Positions 34,408-43,289 of a stretch of 64,000 nt of DNA are shown one piece after another. The stretch spans positions 558,001-622,000 of the forward strand of contig JAFKGQ010000005.1 in assembly GCA_017307755.1 (NCBI GenBank), read 5' to 3'. Each line of letters begins with the position of its first letter. The first letter of the stretch is position 1. Source of the stretch: Chitinophagaceae bacterium (GTDB taxonomy: Bacteria > Bacteroidota > Bacteroidia > Chitinophagales > Chitinophagaceae). The notes under the pieces were generated by a model. It worked only from the letters and a program-made list of their open reading frames with translations, ran no database searches and was not told the DNA's origin. A program made the translations under genes and the position numbers.

Positions 34408-37400
34408 AGACCGATGTTGAATCCGAACTGGTATAATTTATTCTGAGGCATGGTCAGCTCGTCGTAACCCGATTGTATAGCTGAGGAGCCGAATGCGTTT
34501 ACTTCGGGGTCGAGGCCGCTGTAGCCTGTTACGGTCAGGAGGTTGGTGCCCCTTACGAATGTTTGCAGCGACCTTATGACACCGTGGGTGGTCTTTTGCA
34601 GCAAGACGGCCGGCAGGCTGTAAGACAGGGTCAGGGTTCGCATTCGCAAATACGATGCATTTTCCAGGAAGCGGCTGTTTGTCCGGCTGGTGGTGTAATC
34701 GTAGATGCTTGTGGTGGTGGACCCGTTGGGAATGGTGATGCTGCGGTTGGCCAGTCTGGGGATGTCCGTCTCGTGACCGGGCACCAGCCAGTAATTGAGG
34801 ATACGGGTATCAAGGTTATTCGCGTTCTCTGTAGCATAGGTCAGAAGGGCGGCTCTGGATCCGTTGATCATTTTGCCGCCGAGAGAGAAGGAAAAGAAGG
34901 CGTCCAGCTGCCAGCCTTTATAGCTTACCGTGTGTCCCATACCACCGTAGAGATGGGGCAGGCTAGTGCCGTAAGGCTGCCGGAATACATTGACGTCGGG
35001 TACTTCGAGATAGCGTGAGGCAGGTGGTATAATGGATGTCCCTCCTTTTCCATCGCCCCACAGCGGATTGCCCGTCATGGGGTCCACGCCTTTCCAATCG
35101 TAGAGGAAGAACTGGCCCACCGGCCCGCCGACCTTCAGGTATTTGAAAGCGTCACTCGCCAAGCCTACCTCTGCGGTATTTGCGGTCAGCCGGAGGATCT
35201 TATTATGGTTGGTGGCTGCGTTGAAATTGACGGACCAGGAAAAATACTTTTTCCGGATAACCTGGGCGCGGACCAGCAATTCAAGCCCTTCATTCACCAT
35301 ATCCCCGATGTTTTGGGGTTGTCTGGACCATCCCTGGTATAAGGGTACCGCGGAGGAAAGGACCATATTGTTGACGCGCCGGCGATAGTAATCTACGGTG
35401 GCAGAGAATCTCCCGTTCCAGAGGCTAATGTCCAATCCTGCGTCGATGGAGCGTGTACGCTCCCATTTCAGGTTGGGATTATCGGGCTGCTGTATCTGTA
35501 GTATCGGTATGCCTGCATAGGACAGGTTGTTACTGTTGAGCAGGTATTGGCCCTGGCTGCCGTAATAGGAAGTGGAATTGTTGTTGCCGGTGAATCCCAG
35601 GCTGGCCCTCAGCTTGATATCGTCGATCCATTTATAATCCGCAAGGAATTTTTCCCGGGAGATGCGCCAGCCGATGGAAAAGGAAGGGAAGCTGACGTAC
35701 CGTCTGTTGGCCCCGAATTTAGAAGAGCCGTCCACTCGTTGTGTTATACCCGCCAGGTAGCGGCCCCGGTATTCATAGTTCAGGCGGCCGAAGTAGGAGA
35801 CCATCGCCCATTTTTGGGTCAGCGCATCGATGATATATTTATTCCTGGCGGCATCGATGCTGCGTATCTGGTCGCTGAAGAAGGTATATCCTCCGATGGA
35901 ATTTATTGTTTCGGAAGACCGCTCGAAGCTTTGTCCGATGACGGCATTGATATAGTGGCCGCCGTTGAGTGTGTGGAGGAATGAGAGGGTATTGTTTATG
36001 ACTATCTTTCTGTTCTGGGTGGAGGTCTGTACGGCGTCGTCCCCGAAGCCGCTGGGTCTTTTTACGCGCCGGGTATAGGCTTCACCCGTATTGAGCTCGA
36101 CACCCAGTTCCGTGCGAAGGGCTATCCAGGTGACGGGTTTGTATTGGACGAAGGCATTCCCCGTTTGTTCGGTTGTACGCAGCGAGTTTGTGTTCAGCGT
36201 GGCATCGGCGACTGGGTTGACATCGGTGGCGCCGTGGGGATTGGCGCCTTTGCCATAAGCAAACGTCCCGTCGGGGTTGGTGATGGGAAGGTTTGGCGCT
36301 TTTAATATGGCGGTCCTGTAGATGGCCGGGGCGTTCAGGGCTGTGTTGTCCGTGTAGGAGAGGGACATCCCGGCGCCTGCCGACAGGTACGTCGAGGGTT
36401 GGAGGCTGATATTCATCCTGCCCGTGTAGCGTTTGTACCCGTTGCGGATGACGTAAGAAGGCTGGTCTGTATAAGAGCTGCTGATAAAGTATTGTGTCTT
36501 GTCTCCGCCTGCGGCCAGTGATGCATCTGCTTGTTGTGTGAAGGCGGTGTGGGTGACGGCCTTGATCCAGTCGGTGTTGGCGGTGGAATTGAAGACTGCG
36601 TTCTCTCCCAGTTCCTTATAGTATTCGGTATAAATGGCATTATACTGAGGTCCGTTGAGAAGCGAATATTTCCCGATGGGCTGCAGGGCGCCTGCGCTGT
36701 ACCGGGCGTTGAACTGGGCTTTTCCTTTCGATCCTTTTTTGGTGGTGATGAGGATGACGCCTGCGGAACCCCGGGAGCCATAGATGGCCGTAGCATAGGC
36801 GTCTTTGAGGATCTCGATGGATTCGATGTCGGCTGGATTTATGGAGGACAAGGGATCGTTCTCGAATTTCTGGGCAGGTGTGAGGTTGTCACTGACATTG
36901 GTGCCGCCGAAGCCTATCAGCGGGGAGGTGCTGTTATTGAAGGTGCTGGTATTCAGGTTTTGTCCGGAGCCATAGATGGGCAGGCCGTCGATGACGATGA
37001 GGGGTTGGCTGCCGTCGGCGTTCAGCGTGCTGAGGCCGCGTATAGTGATCCCTGTTGCCGAGCCGGGCACACCGGAGCTGGGAAGTATCTGTACGCCGGC
37101 TGCCTTGCCCATGATGGCATTGTCAAAGGAGATGGCGGAAGAGCTGCCGATCTCTTCTGCGCTGATGGAGGAGATCGCGCCTGTAATATTACGTTTCCGT
37201 TCGTTGCCGTACCCGATGACGATGGCTTCGTTCTGGCGCTGGTAGTCTTCCGGAAGGGTAAGTCTGAGCAAGGTATTGCGATCCACGCTACTGCAGGGGC
37301 ATGTAATGCTGGCAAATCCAACGGAAGTGATCTCCAGTGTGTCTCCCGGTCTGGCGAGCACGAAGAAACTGCCTTTCTCGTCCGTTATAGTGAATCTGGC

Positions 37401-37592
37401 GCTGCCTTTGACCTTTACGGAAGCTCCGGCAACGGGTGCCCCGTCTTTGCCTGACCGGACGATGCCGGTGAATTTTTTCACCGGCAGGGAATCCGCCTGC
37501 GCAAAGGATGCGACAGGCAGACCCGGGCCGATGATAAGACAGAGCCATAACGAAAGGAATAGGGGATAAAAGGGGTATTTATAGTTATGCAT
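34404..37592 (-). CDS. SusC/RagA TonB-dependent transporter (pair 2)
   Basis: 1062 residues. Signal peptide (about 1-31, ending 'ASFAQ'), carboxypeptidase-regulatory-like domain (about 40-115), plug starting at 'EAIVIGYGNERKRNITGAISSI' (about 122-145) and a barrel to the C-terminal 'FGFNIGL'. No STN domain precedes the regulatory-like domain, although an ECF sigma/FecR pair lies upstream. The kelch lipoprotein gene ends 6 bases before it, so lipoprotein, SusC, SusD and two thioredoxin proteins form one operon. Confidence 0.95.
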   Translation of the reverse strand: MHNYKYPFYPLFLSLWLCLIIGPGLPVASFAQADSLPVKKFTGIVRSGKDGAPVAGASVKVKGSARFTITDEKGSFFVLARPGDTLEITSVGFASITCPCSSVDRNTLLRLTLPEDYQRQNEAIVIGYGNERKRNITGAISSISAEEIGSSSAISFDNAIMGKAAGVQILPSSGVPGSATGITIRGLSTLNADGSQPLIVIDGLPIYGSGQNLNTSTFNNSTSPLIGFGGTNVSDNLTPAQKFENDPLSSINPADIESIEILKDAYATAIYGSRGSAGVILITTKKGSKGKAQFNARYSAGALQPIGKYSLLNGPQYNAIYTEYYKELGENAVFNSTANTDWIKAVTHTAFTQQADASLAAGGDKTQYFISSSYTDQPSYVIRNGYKRYTGRMNISLQPSTYLSAGAGMSLSYTDNTALNAPAIYRTAILKAPNLPITNPDGTFAYGKGANPHGATDVNPVADATLNTNSLRTTEQTGNAFVQYKPVTWIALRTELGVELNTGEAYTRRVKRPSGFGDDAVQTSTQNRKIVINNTLSFLHTLNGGHYINAVIGQSFERSSETINSIGGYTFFSDQIRSIDAARNKYIIDALTQKWAMVSYFGRLNYEYRGRYLAGITQRVDGSSKFGANRRYVSFPSFSIGWRISREKFLADYKWIDDIKLRASLGFTGNNNSTSYYGSQGQYLLNSNNLSYAGIPILQIQQPDNPNLKWERTRSIDAGLDISLWNGRFSATVDYYRRRVNNMVLSSAVPLYQGWSRQPQNIGDMVNEGLELLVRAQVIRKKYFSWSVNFNAATNHNKILRLTANTAEVGLASDAFKYLKVGGPVGQFFLYDWKGVDPMTGNPLWGDGKGGTSIIPPASRYLEVPDVNVFRQPYGTSLPHLYGGMGHTVSYKGWQLDAFFSFSLGGKMINGSRAALLTYATENANNLDTRILNYWLVPGHETDIPRLANRSITIPNGSTTTSIYDYTTSRTNSRFLENASYLRMRTLTLSYSLPAVLLQKTTHGVIRSLQTFVRGTNLLTVTGYSGLDPEVNAFGSSAIQSGYDELTMPQNKLYQFGFNIGL

Positions 37593-37598
37593 TCCTGA

Positions 37599-38975
37599 TC
37601 ATTTTACAAAGGAACCCTTCCAGACGTCATTCTGATATGTGTACTTATTATTGGAATCTTTAGCGCCCAATCCGCCGATGATATATAGCGCATTGCCCTG
37701 TACGAAGAAGCTGAAATAAGTGCGGGCCGGGAAATTGGCCGGGAGAGCACGCACATCTCCTGTCTGTAGTTTTGTCCAGTTGACGCCACCGTCCTCTGAC
37801 ACCCAAAGGTCGCCTTGTACACCGTCAGCATTTTCGCCACCTGCCAGGAAAATTTCGTTGTTATAGACTGCTACGCTGTGACCAAATCTGCCTGTGAAGG
37901 CGGTGTTGGTCGTCACCTGGGTCCAGTTGGCGCCGTCGGGAGAGTTCCAGACATCGTTGAGATAGGTGCTACCGCTTTTGCCGCCTGCAATCCAGATCTT
38001 GTTGTTATAGACAAAAACAGCGGGATTGCTCCGGGCAGGGAAGGCTGCGGCGGAAGTTACCTGTGTCCAGGCAGCGCCGTCTGAGGAGCTCCATACATCC
38101 CGATAGGCTATACCGAGGCCGTTGGTATTGCCGCCGAAAGGGTATCCATTGCCGCCGACGACGAAGATCTTGTTGTTAAATACTACGGCCCCGATGCGTT
38201 CGCGGATGCTAAAACGGTCTGCGGGATCAGCGGGTGCAGATACCGTCCAGGCAGTGCCATCGGAGGAGCTATATGTATTACTGGTGACAAAATCGAAGGC
38301 GAAGCCTACGCCGGGGCGGTGGCCGCCCAGCAAGTACATCTTGTTGTTGAAGTTAGGCACCAGTATGCTGTATTCGCCATGAGGGACGGAGTCGCCTTTA
38401 TCATCCACGGCGCGTATCCTTGTCCAGGCTGCGCCGTCTGTTGAAGTATAAGCTCCAAAGGTTATGGAGTTGGAAAGACCGAGTGTGGCGCCATATGCAT
38501 AGAATTTATTATTGGAATAGCCGGCGACGAGATTGTGATAATTACCCCATCCGGCGTCAGCTGTCAACCGCTGCCAGCTCACTGTCTTTGGATCCAGCTT
38601 TGTCACGTTGACAGTCACTGCATAGTTGCGTGTAGTTGAGCCGTTCTGAGCTACTACTGTATAGTTGACGGCGTGGCTGAAATCGTTTACCGTAGCACCT
38701 GATACCTGGGCGGTCGCGCCTACTTTTGCGGTAGCATTCGGTACGGTGGTGAACACTGCCGTCAAGGCCGATACGTTGGTCTGATAGGGAAGGCTATCCT
38801 TGTTGGAGATAGTGCCTGTAGTTTCATCTATAGTGAAGGTTACGTTATTCAGTTCTTTTATACTGAATGCGGTGAAGCCAGCCAGGTTGCTGAGTTTATT
38901 GTCTTTTTTACAGGATGTCATCACCGATGCGATGATCAGAATAATGATTGAAGATCGTTTGTAAGTCAGCAGCAT
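37599..38975 (-). CDS. Kelch-repeat surface lipoprotein
   Basis: 458 residues. The lipobox 'SVMTSCKK' puts the acylated Cys at 22. Residues about 30-130 form an Ig-like/DUF5018-type domain ('NYTVVAQNGSTTRNYAVTVNV'). Six kelch-like blades follow, each with an 'N-N-K-hydrophobic...GG' strand: 'YSNNKFYAYG', 'FNNKMYLLGG', 'FNNKIFVVGG', 'YNNKIWIAGG', 'YNNEIFLAGG' and 'GNALYIIGG'. Each is followed by an 'S-x-DG-x-x-W' turn. This gives a beta-propeller, probably surface-exposed and ligand-binding. It is the first gene of the SusCD2 operon, an unusual position for the accessory lipoprotein. Confidence 0.85.
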   Translation of the reverse strand: MLLTYKRSSIIILIIASVMTSCKKDNKLSNLAGFTAFSIKELNNVTFTIDETTGTISNKDSLPYQTNVSALTAVFTTVPNATAKVGATAQVSGATVNDFSHAVNYTVVAQNGSTTRNYAVTVNVTKLDPKTVSWQRLTADAGWGNYHNLVAGYSNNKFYAYGATLGLSNSITFGAYTSTDGAAWTRIRAVDDKGDSVPHGEYSILVPNFNNKMYLLGGHRPGVGFAFDFVTSNTYSSSDGTAWTVSAPADPADRFSIRERIGAVVFNNKIFVVGGNGYPFGGNTNGLGIAYRDVWSSSDGAAWTQVTSAAAFPARSNPAVFVYNNKIWIAGGKSGSTYLNDVWNSPDGANWTQVTTNTAFTGRFGHSVAVYNNEIFLAGGENADGVQGDLWVSEDGGVNWTKLQTGDVRALPANFPARTYFSFFVQGNALYIIGGLGAKDSNNKYTYQNDVWKGSFVK

Positions 38976-39153
38976 AATATTTGGTATTTATTTTTTGCAA
39001 AATGCTCTCCCAGGGCCGCCAGGGCGGTCTTTTACAGGTGATTACTGTCTTATGGAAAGGTTATGGCTGTATGGTCCTTGCTGAAGGATATTATCAGGCA
39101 ATAGCAACTATGGCAGTCAGACCGTTGATGTCGTAGTTATGAATGGTTAGTCT

Positions 39154-40293
39154 TTATTTTGCGCGCCGGCTGAGATATACATGTTTTCCGTCGATGCGGT
39201 AGTCAAGTCCCAGGTCGTTGCCGATGTGATCGAGCACTTCGGTCAGGGTAGCATTTTTTATCCCGCAGTTCATTGTATTCAGCGGGATACCGCCTGTATT
39301 GAGACTTACTTCCACGTCGAACCATCTTTCCAATTTGTCCACCAGGGCTGCGGAGTCCGGGTGGTTGAAATAGATGAATCCCTCTTTCCAGGAGCGAAGC
39401 TCCTCTTCATTTAGCCTTGCCGGCGCGGTGGCAAGCTTGTTATATTTGTCATAGGTGACGGATTCATTGGCCTTTAGGACCAGGGGACGGATGGCCAGCA
39501 TAGGCATTGTCTTCGACGCTGGTATTCCGGAGGCTGTATCCTTTCGCATCGACGAATCGCGATGAGGGATCCGAAGGGCTATCAATGGAAAGGTTTTTTC
39601 ATTATTGGCGCTGATCTCCGTCTTCCCTTTTTCCACTGACACAGTAACCGTACTGTCCTTTGGAAAGGCGGAGATATTGAATTGAGAGCCTTTTGTGGTA
39701 GCTACCAGGTCCCTGGTCTTTATGACCAGCGGTTTTTCCTTTTCTGGCACTTTGAAGAAGGCTTCGCCTTCCAGGTATACCACAGGCCGGGCGCTGACCT
39801 CGTTGGAGAAGGACAGGCGGCTTTCGGCATTCAGATAGACTTCGGACCCGTCGCTCAATACCAATTTGGACCGTTGTCCCCGCAGGGTCTGTGCCGTGGC
39901 ATAGTACGAGGGGCCTTTTTGCTCCTGCAAGGACCTGCCGTGATAATAGTATCCGATCCACGCGCCTGCAAGCAGGAACAGGAGGGAGGCGGCCACACCG
40001 GACAGGATCTTCCAGGTGCTTGTTCTTTCAGGCATAGCGGCCTGTCTGTACAGCGTGCTGAAAGAAAGGTCAGCCTCTTTTGAGGCCACCTCGAGATCTT
40101 CTTTGGATGGCAACCAGTGGTCCCATTCTTCTTCCATATGCGCCAGGACTTCCTCACGATGCTGGGGATCCGCCAACCATAACGCCACTTTTTCCCGCTC
40201 TTCCGGAGTACAGGCGTTTTCAAAATAACGTTTGAGAAGATCCTTATTCACAAGATATGTTTTGATTAGGCCTTCATTACTGTAGATACACAC
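39154..40293 (-). CDS. FecR-family anti-sigma factor
   Basis: 379 residues from the ATG at 40293; a GTG at 40248 ('VNKDLLKRYFENACTPEE') is a plausible alternative start. An N-terminal cytoplasmic part is followed by one membrane segment (about 95-115), the FecR domain ('LRGQRSKLVLSDGSEVYLNAESRLSF', about 135-160) and a C-terminal DUF4974/STN-like domain ('MNCGIKNATLTEVLDHIGNDLGLDY'). It should hold the ECF sigma factor of the next gene and release it on a signal from an outer-membrane transducer. No SusC in this window has the STN domain that such transducers usually carry. Confidence 0.93.
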   Translation of the reverse strand: MCIYSNEGLIKTYLVNKDLLKRYFENACTPEEREKVALWLADPQHREEVLAHMEEEWDHWLPSKEDLEVASKEADLSFSTLYRQAAMPERTSTWKILSGVAASLLFLLAGAWIGYYYHGRSLQEQKGPSYYATAQTLRGQRSKLVLSDGSEVYLNAESRLSFSNEVSARPVVYLEGEAFFKVPEKEKPLVIKTRDLVATTKGSQFNISAFPKDSTVTVSVEKGKTEISANNEKTFPLIALRIPHRDSSMRKDTASGIPASKTMPMLAIRPLVLKANESVTYDKYNKLATAPARLNEEELRSWKEGFIYFNHPDSAALVDKLERWFDVEVSLNTGGIPLNTMNCGIKNATLTEVLDHIGNDLGLDYRIDGKHVYLSRRAK

Positions 40294-40318
40294 GAGAACG
40301 GCATTGCACCTACGGCCT

Positions 40319-40942
40319 TTAAAAATTTTGTTTGCTAATAAAATTAAATAATATGTACCATAAGCCGGCAGAGGCGGTTAGTGAGGCCGGCCCATAACCA
40401 TTTTTTTCAAGAAATACACGTATGGATCTAAGGGCTTTGTTCAACTGGTTTTCCACCGTGCTTTTGGAGATGGCCATTTCTTCGGCGATCTGCTGGTTGG
40501 AAAAACCTTCATAGCGGCTTTTCCAGAAGATCTGGCGGCATTTATCCGGCAATTGTCGAATAGCTTCGCCTATGAGCCGCTGGAGTTCCCACTCATCTGC
40601 AGGAAGGAGGGTAAATGTCCCGGCCGCCTGGCGGACGCCGGCATCGCGAAGGTATCTTTCCCAGTAGGCGGTGCGGCGGAGCGTGTTGTAGATCAGGTTG
40701 CGGGCGATCGTAAAAAGATAGCTGCTAAAAGAGGTGTCGACGCGGATGTCCTGGCGGTGTTCCCAAACACGGATGAACGTTTCCTGCACGATCTCCCGGG
40801 CATCTTCGGTAGAAAGTCCGAATTTTTTGCAGAAGCCGTACAGGCGGGGGCCATAATCTGTATAAAGCAGGCGGAACGCCGGCGCCCTGCCATTGCGCAG
40901 CGCCAGGATGAGTTCCTGTTCTCCGGGGTCTTCTTTCCTCAT
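40319..40942 (-). CDS. ECF RNA polymerase sigma factor
   Basis: 207 residues. Region 2: 'AFRLLYTDYGPRLYGFCKKFG' and 'DAREIVQETFIRVWEHR' (about 21-70), with 'SFSSYLFTIARNLIYNTLRR'. Region 4: 'LPDKCRQIFWKSRYEGFSNQQIAEEMAISKSTVENQLNKAL' (about 137-178). This is the Bacteroidota FecI-like group that works with FecR proteins; the FecR gene follows after 25 bases. A hydrophobic C-terminal tail ('AGLWYILFNFI') is also common in the group. It starts 23 bases after the cupin-like gene, so all three may be co-transcribed. Confidence 0.94.
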   Translation of the reverse strand: MRKEDPGEQELILALRNGRAPAFRLLYTDYGPRLYGFCKKFGLSTEDAREIVQETFIRVWEHRQDIRVDTSFSSYLFTIARNLIYNTLRRTAYWERYLRDAGVRQAAGTFTLLPADEWELQRLIGEAIRQLPDKCRQIFWKSRYEGFSNQQIAEEMAISKSTVENQLNKALRSIRVFLEKNGYGPASLTASAGLWYILFNFISKQNF

Positions 40943-40965
40943 TGGGGGAAGTTAGTATAATATGA

Positions 40966-41841
40966 TCAAATATGAAAGAGGCTCTTGCCCGTTCGTTGTC
41001 TTGCGGCGGCTCGTTTGTGAGCCATTTTTACTTTTTTGTTATACCAGCGCTCCTGGTAAATTTTTCTTAACAGGTTGTCAATACGCCTGGTTATGAAAAT
41101 ATTTTTTAGTCCAATCGCTCTTTCCAGGATGGAGGCGGACAGCGCCCGATGGCTGACCGAGTATCCTGCTGTAATATATTGGATATAGTGCCAGTGGCCG
41201 GAGGGGATATATAGGGTGTCTCCGAACTTTAAAGTACACTCCCATCCGTGCAGGTAACGGAGAGCGGGGAAACGGTCGTAGTCCGGCCGACGCAGATCTG
41301 CGGTCCCATGAAAATTAAAAGGCAGCCGGTATAGCAAGGGCGATTGATCATTACGGAAAAGCAGTACTTTCTTTTCTCCCTGGAATTGTGTGAGAAAGAC
41401 ATGGCTCATATCGATGTCGTAATGGTACCGCACGCTGGAGCCGGCGCCGCCAAAGAAAAGGAAGGGGAGGCTGGGGAGAAGGTGGTCTATTATTTTCCTC
41501 ACTTTGAGATCTTTCTTTAGTACCGGCCGCTCCAGCAGCAGATTGGAGAGAAAAAGCCGGAGTTCGGAAGGGCCGGCTTCAATACTATCCAGGTATTCAT
41601 TGAGTAACATTGTGCCGAGGGGTGGGGTGGTCACCCAGTCGGGATTGTTCTCTTCTTTTCCGTGTACTTTTACCCGGAGGTCACCTGCGACGGCCCTGAA
41701 ATAATCATGATCCCATTTTTCCAGCGCGGGGCTGCCGCTGATAAAGTCGGTAAGGATCACGGGTTGTCCGTTTTTTACATACTGTTGGGTAAACTCTTTT
41801 TTTTCAATGCCTGTAACGGATGGTATAGGAGAAAGATGCAT
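40966..41841 (-). CDS. Cupin-like/JmjC-type Fe(II)/2-oxoglutarate dioxygenase
   Basis: 291 residues of the cupin_8/JmjC fold. 'VRYHYDIDMSHVFLTQFQGEKKVLLF' (about 137-162) supplies the His-x-Asp iron ligands, and 'YIPSGHWHYIQYI' (about 211-223) supplies the distal His. 'LEKWDHDYF' near the N terminus is also typical. Members hydroxylate proteins or small molecules. The gene is divergent from a sterol-desaturase-like gene, and the 25-bp inverted repeat B lies 6 bases before its start codon. The substrate is unknown. Confidence 0.87.
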   Translation of the reverse strand: MHLSPIPSVTGIEKKEFTQQYVKNGQPVILTDFISGSPALEKWDHDYFRAVAGDLRVKVHGKEENNPDWVTTPPLGTMLLNEYLDSIEAGPSELRLFLSNLLLERPVLKKDLKVRKIIDHLLPSLPFLFFGGAGSSVRYHYDIDMSHVFLTQFQGEKKVLLFRNDQSPLLYRLPFNFHGTADLRRPDYDRFPALRYLHGWECTLKFGDTLYIPSGHWHYIQYITAGYSVSHRALSASILERAIGLKNIFITRRIDNLLRKIYQERWYNKKVKMAHKRAAARQRTGKSLFHI

Positions 41842-41847
41842 AATATA

Positions 41848-41872
41848 TTAGTCTACTAAATTTATAGACTAA
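41848..41872. promoter_or_regulatory. 25-bp inverted repeat, site B
   Basis: The best of three copies: TTAGTCTA (41848-41855) and TAGACTAA (41865-41872) are perfect inverted repeats around the centre CTAAATTTA. It sits between the divergent cupin-like and hydroxylase genes, 6 bases from the cupin start codon. For the plus strand, a near -7 box TATATTTA lies at 41887-41894, so the repeat overlaps its -33 region. One bound regulator could control both directions. Confidence 0.7.
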
Positions 41873-41931
41873 ATTAATAAAAATATTATATTTACAGCAC
41901 GTAAATAAAAATTAGTAAATCGAACTACTCT

Positions 41932-43155
41932 ATGCGGTTGAACTATATTGCGCTGGCTGTCCCTTTTTTTACAGGACTGATGTTGTTGGAATACTATTTC
42001 AGCAGGAGGAAGGCGTCAGGGGGGATTTTCCATTTCCGGGAGGCGGTGGCCAATCTGAATGTCGGCATTGTGGAGCGTCTTTCGGATGTCTTTATGGCGG
42101 GCGTTTTTTATTTCTTTTTTTCCTGGCTGCATGGACATTTTGCTTTGTTTGTCATCGAGCCGGGTGGGGTCACATGGATATTGCTCTTCCTTTTTACAGA
42201 CCTGCTGTGGTATTGGTATCACCGTATGGGGCATGAGGTCAACCTGTTCTGGAGTGCGCATGTGGTGCATCATCAGAGCGAGGATTTCAACTATACGGTG
42301 TCGGCGAGGATCACGGTCTTCCAGGCTGCCGCGCGTTGTCTTTTCTGGTCTGTGTTGCCTCTCATCGGGTTCCCGGCGGAAATGATCACTGTATTCCTTC
42401 TTATTCATGGGACCTATCCTTTCTTTACCCATACCCAATTGGTGGGAAAACTGGGATGGCTGGAATATGTCCTTGTTACCCCTTCTCATCACCGGGTGCA
42501 TCACAGCAGCAACCCGCAATACCTGGACAAGAATTATGGAGATGTACTGATCATCTGGGACAAATTGTTCGGCACTTTTGCGGAAGAGGAGGAGGAGCCT
42601 GTCTATGGGCTTACAAAGCCGCTGGACAGCCATAGTTTTCTCTGGCAGCATTTTCACTTTATGCTGGAGATGTATATTGCTTTCCGGCGGGCCAGGGGTT
42701 TCCGGCAAAAAGCGCTGATCCTTTTTGGGAGGCCGGATCACATCGATGCTCGTATACGACCCGTGTTGGAGAGGCGGTTGTCCTTCCGGCAGCGGCAAGG
42801 TCCCATGCCCGGAGCTTTACAGAACTATATAAAGGTGCAAACCCTGCTCGTACTGGCGGTCCTGTTCTTTGTGATTTTATTCGAGCATTATTTGTCGGGG
42901 GCGAAGCTAGTGCTTCTTTCCCTGTTCATCATTGTAAGCGCCGTGACGACGGGGGCCATGCTGGAACAGCGGCGGTGGATCTTCCATCTGGAGTTTGCGC
43001 GATTTGGCTTATTGAGTATTTTATTACTGGTGACATACCCGGATATGCGACTGGGCATGATATTGATGACCGTGGCAACGGTGATCCTTGCTTTTTATAA
43101 GACCATTGGGAAGGGGTATATCAGGCGATTTTTTCCTACCGGATTTTTTGAGTGA
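41932..43155 (+). CDS. Sterol desaturase/fatty acid hydroxylase-family membrane protein
   Basis: 407 residues with several membrane segments and the histidine clusters of the diiron hydroxylases: 'WYWYHRMGHEVN' (HxxxH), 'HVVHHQSEDFN' (HxxHH) and 'HHRVHHSSN' (HxxHH), between about residues 98 and 190. The C-terminal part (about 290-405) adds four hydrophobic segments not needed for the core. It probably hydroxylates a lipid in the inner membrane; sphingolipids or sulfonolipids are possible in these bacteria but this is inference. It leads the plus-strand unit with SusCD pair 3. Confidence 0.88.
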   Translation: MRLNYIALAVPFFTGLMLLEYYFSRRKASGGIFHFREAVANLNVGIVERLSDVFMAGVFYFFFSWLHGHFALFVIEPGGVTWILLFLFTDLLWYWYHRMGHEVNLFWSAHVVHHQSEDFNYTVSARITVFQAAARCLFWSVLPLIGFPAEMITVFLLIHGTYPFFTHTQLVGKLGWLEYVLVTPSHHRVHHSSNPQYLDKNYGDVLIIWDKLFGTFAEEEEEPVYGLTKPLDSHSFLWQHFHFMLEMYIAFRRARGFRQKALILFGRPDHIDARIRPVLERRLSFRQRQGPMPGALQNYIKVQTLLVLAVLFFVILFEHYLSGAKLVLLSLFIIVSAVTTGAMLEQRRWIFHLEFARFGLLSILLLVTYPDMRLGMILMTVATVILAFYKTIGKGYIRRFFPTGFFE

Positions 43156-43224
43156 TAAGTGAATAGTTTTCGGAGGAGACGGAGAATGACAAGACCGGGT
43201 CACATATATAGTCACATGAGAACA

Positions 43225-43259
43225 GAAGTCGCTCCGGGAAGATAAAATGGGGCGGCTTC
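43225..43259 (+). terminator. Hairpin between hydroxylase and SusC3 genes
   Basis: Arms GAAGTCGCTCC (43225-43235) and GGGGCGGCTTC (43249-43259) form an 11-bp stem with two G-U pairs and a 13-base loop, followed by TATTTG and an A-run rather than a clean T-run. It may end or attenuate the hydroxylase transcript before SusC3, which starts 31 bases later. The poor T-run keeps confidence low. Confidence 0.4.
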
Positions 43260-43289
43260 TATTTGAAAAAAATGTAAAACAATTGTATT

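Noticed and set aside
39012..39031. GC-rich hairpin (CCGCC/GGCGG) between FecR and kelch lipoprotein genes as a terminator
   Set aside because: The stem is only 5-6 bp with a 2-base loop on either strand and no T-run follows; it may be chance.
43190..43224. Short coding frame between the hydroxylase and SusC3 genes
   Set aside because: It is under 20 codons without a ribosome-binding site or any recognisable peptide.
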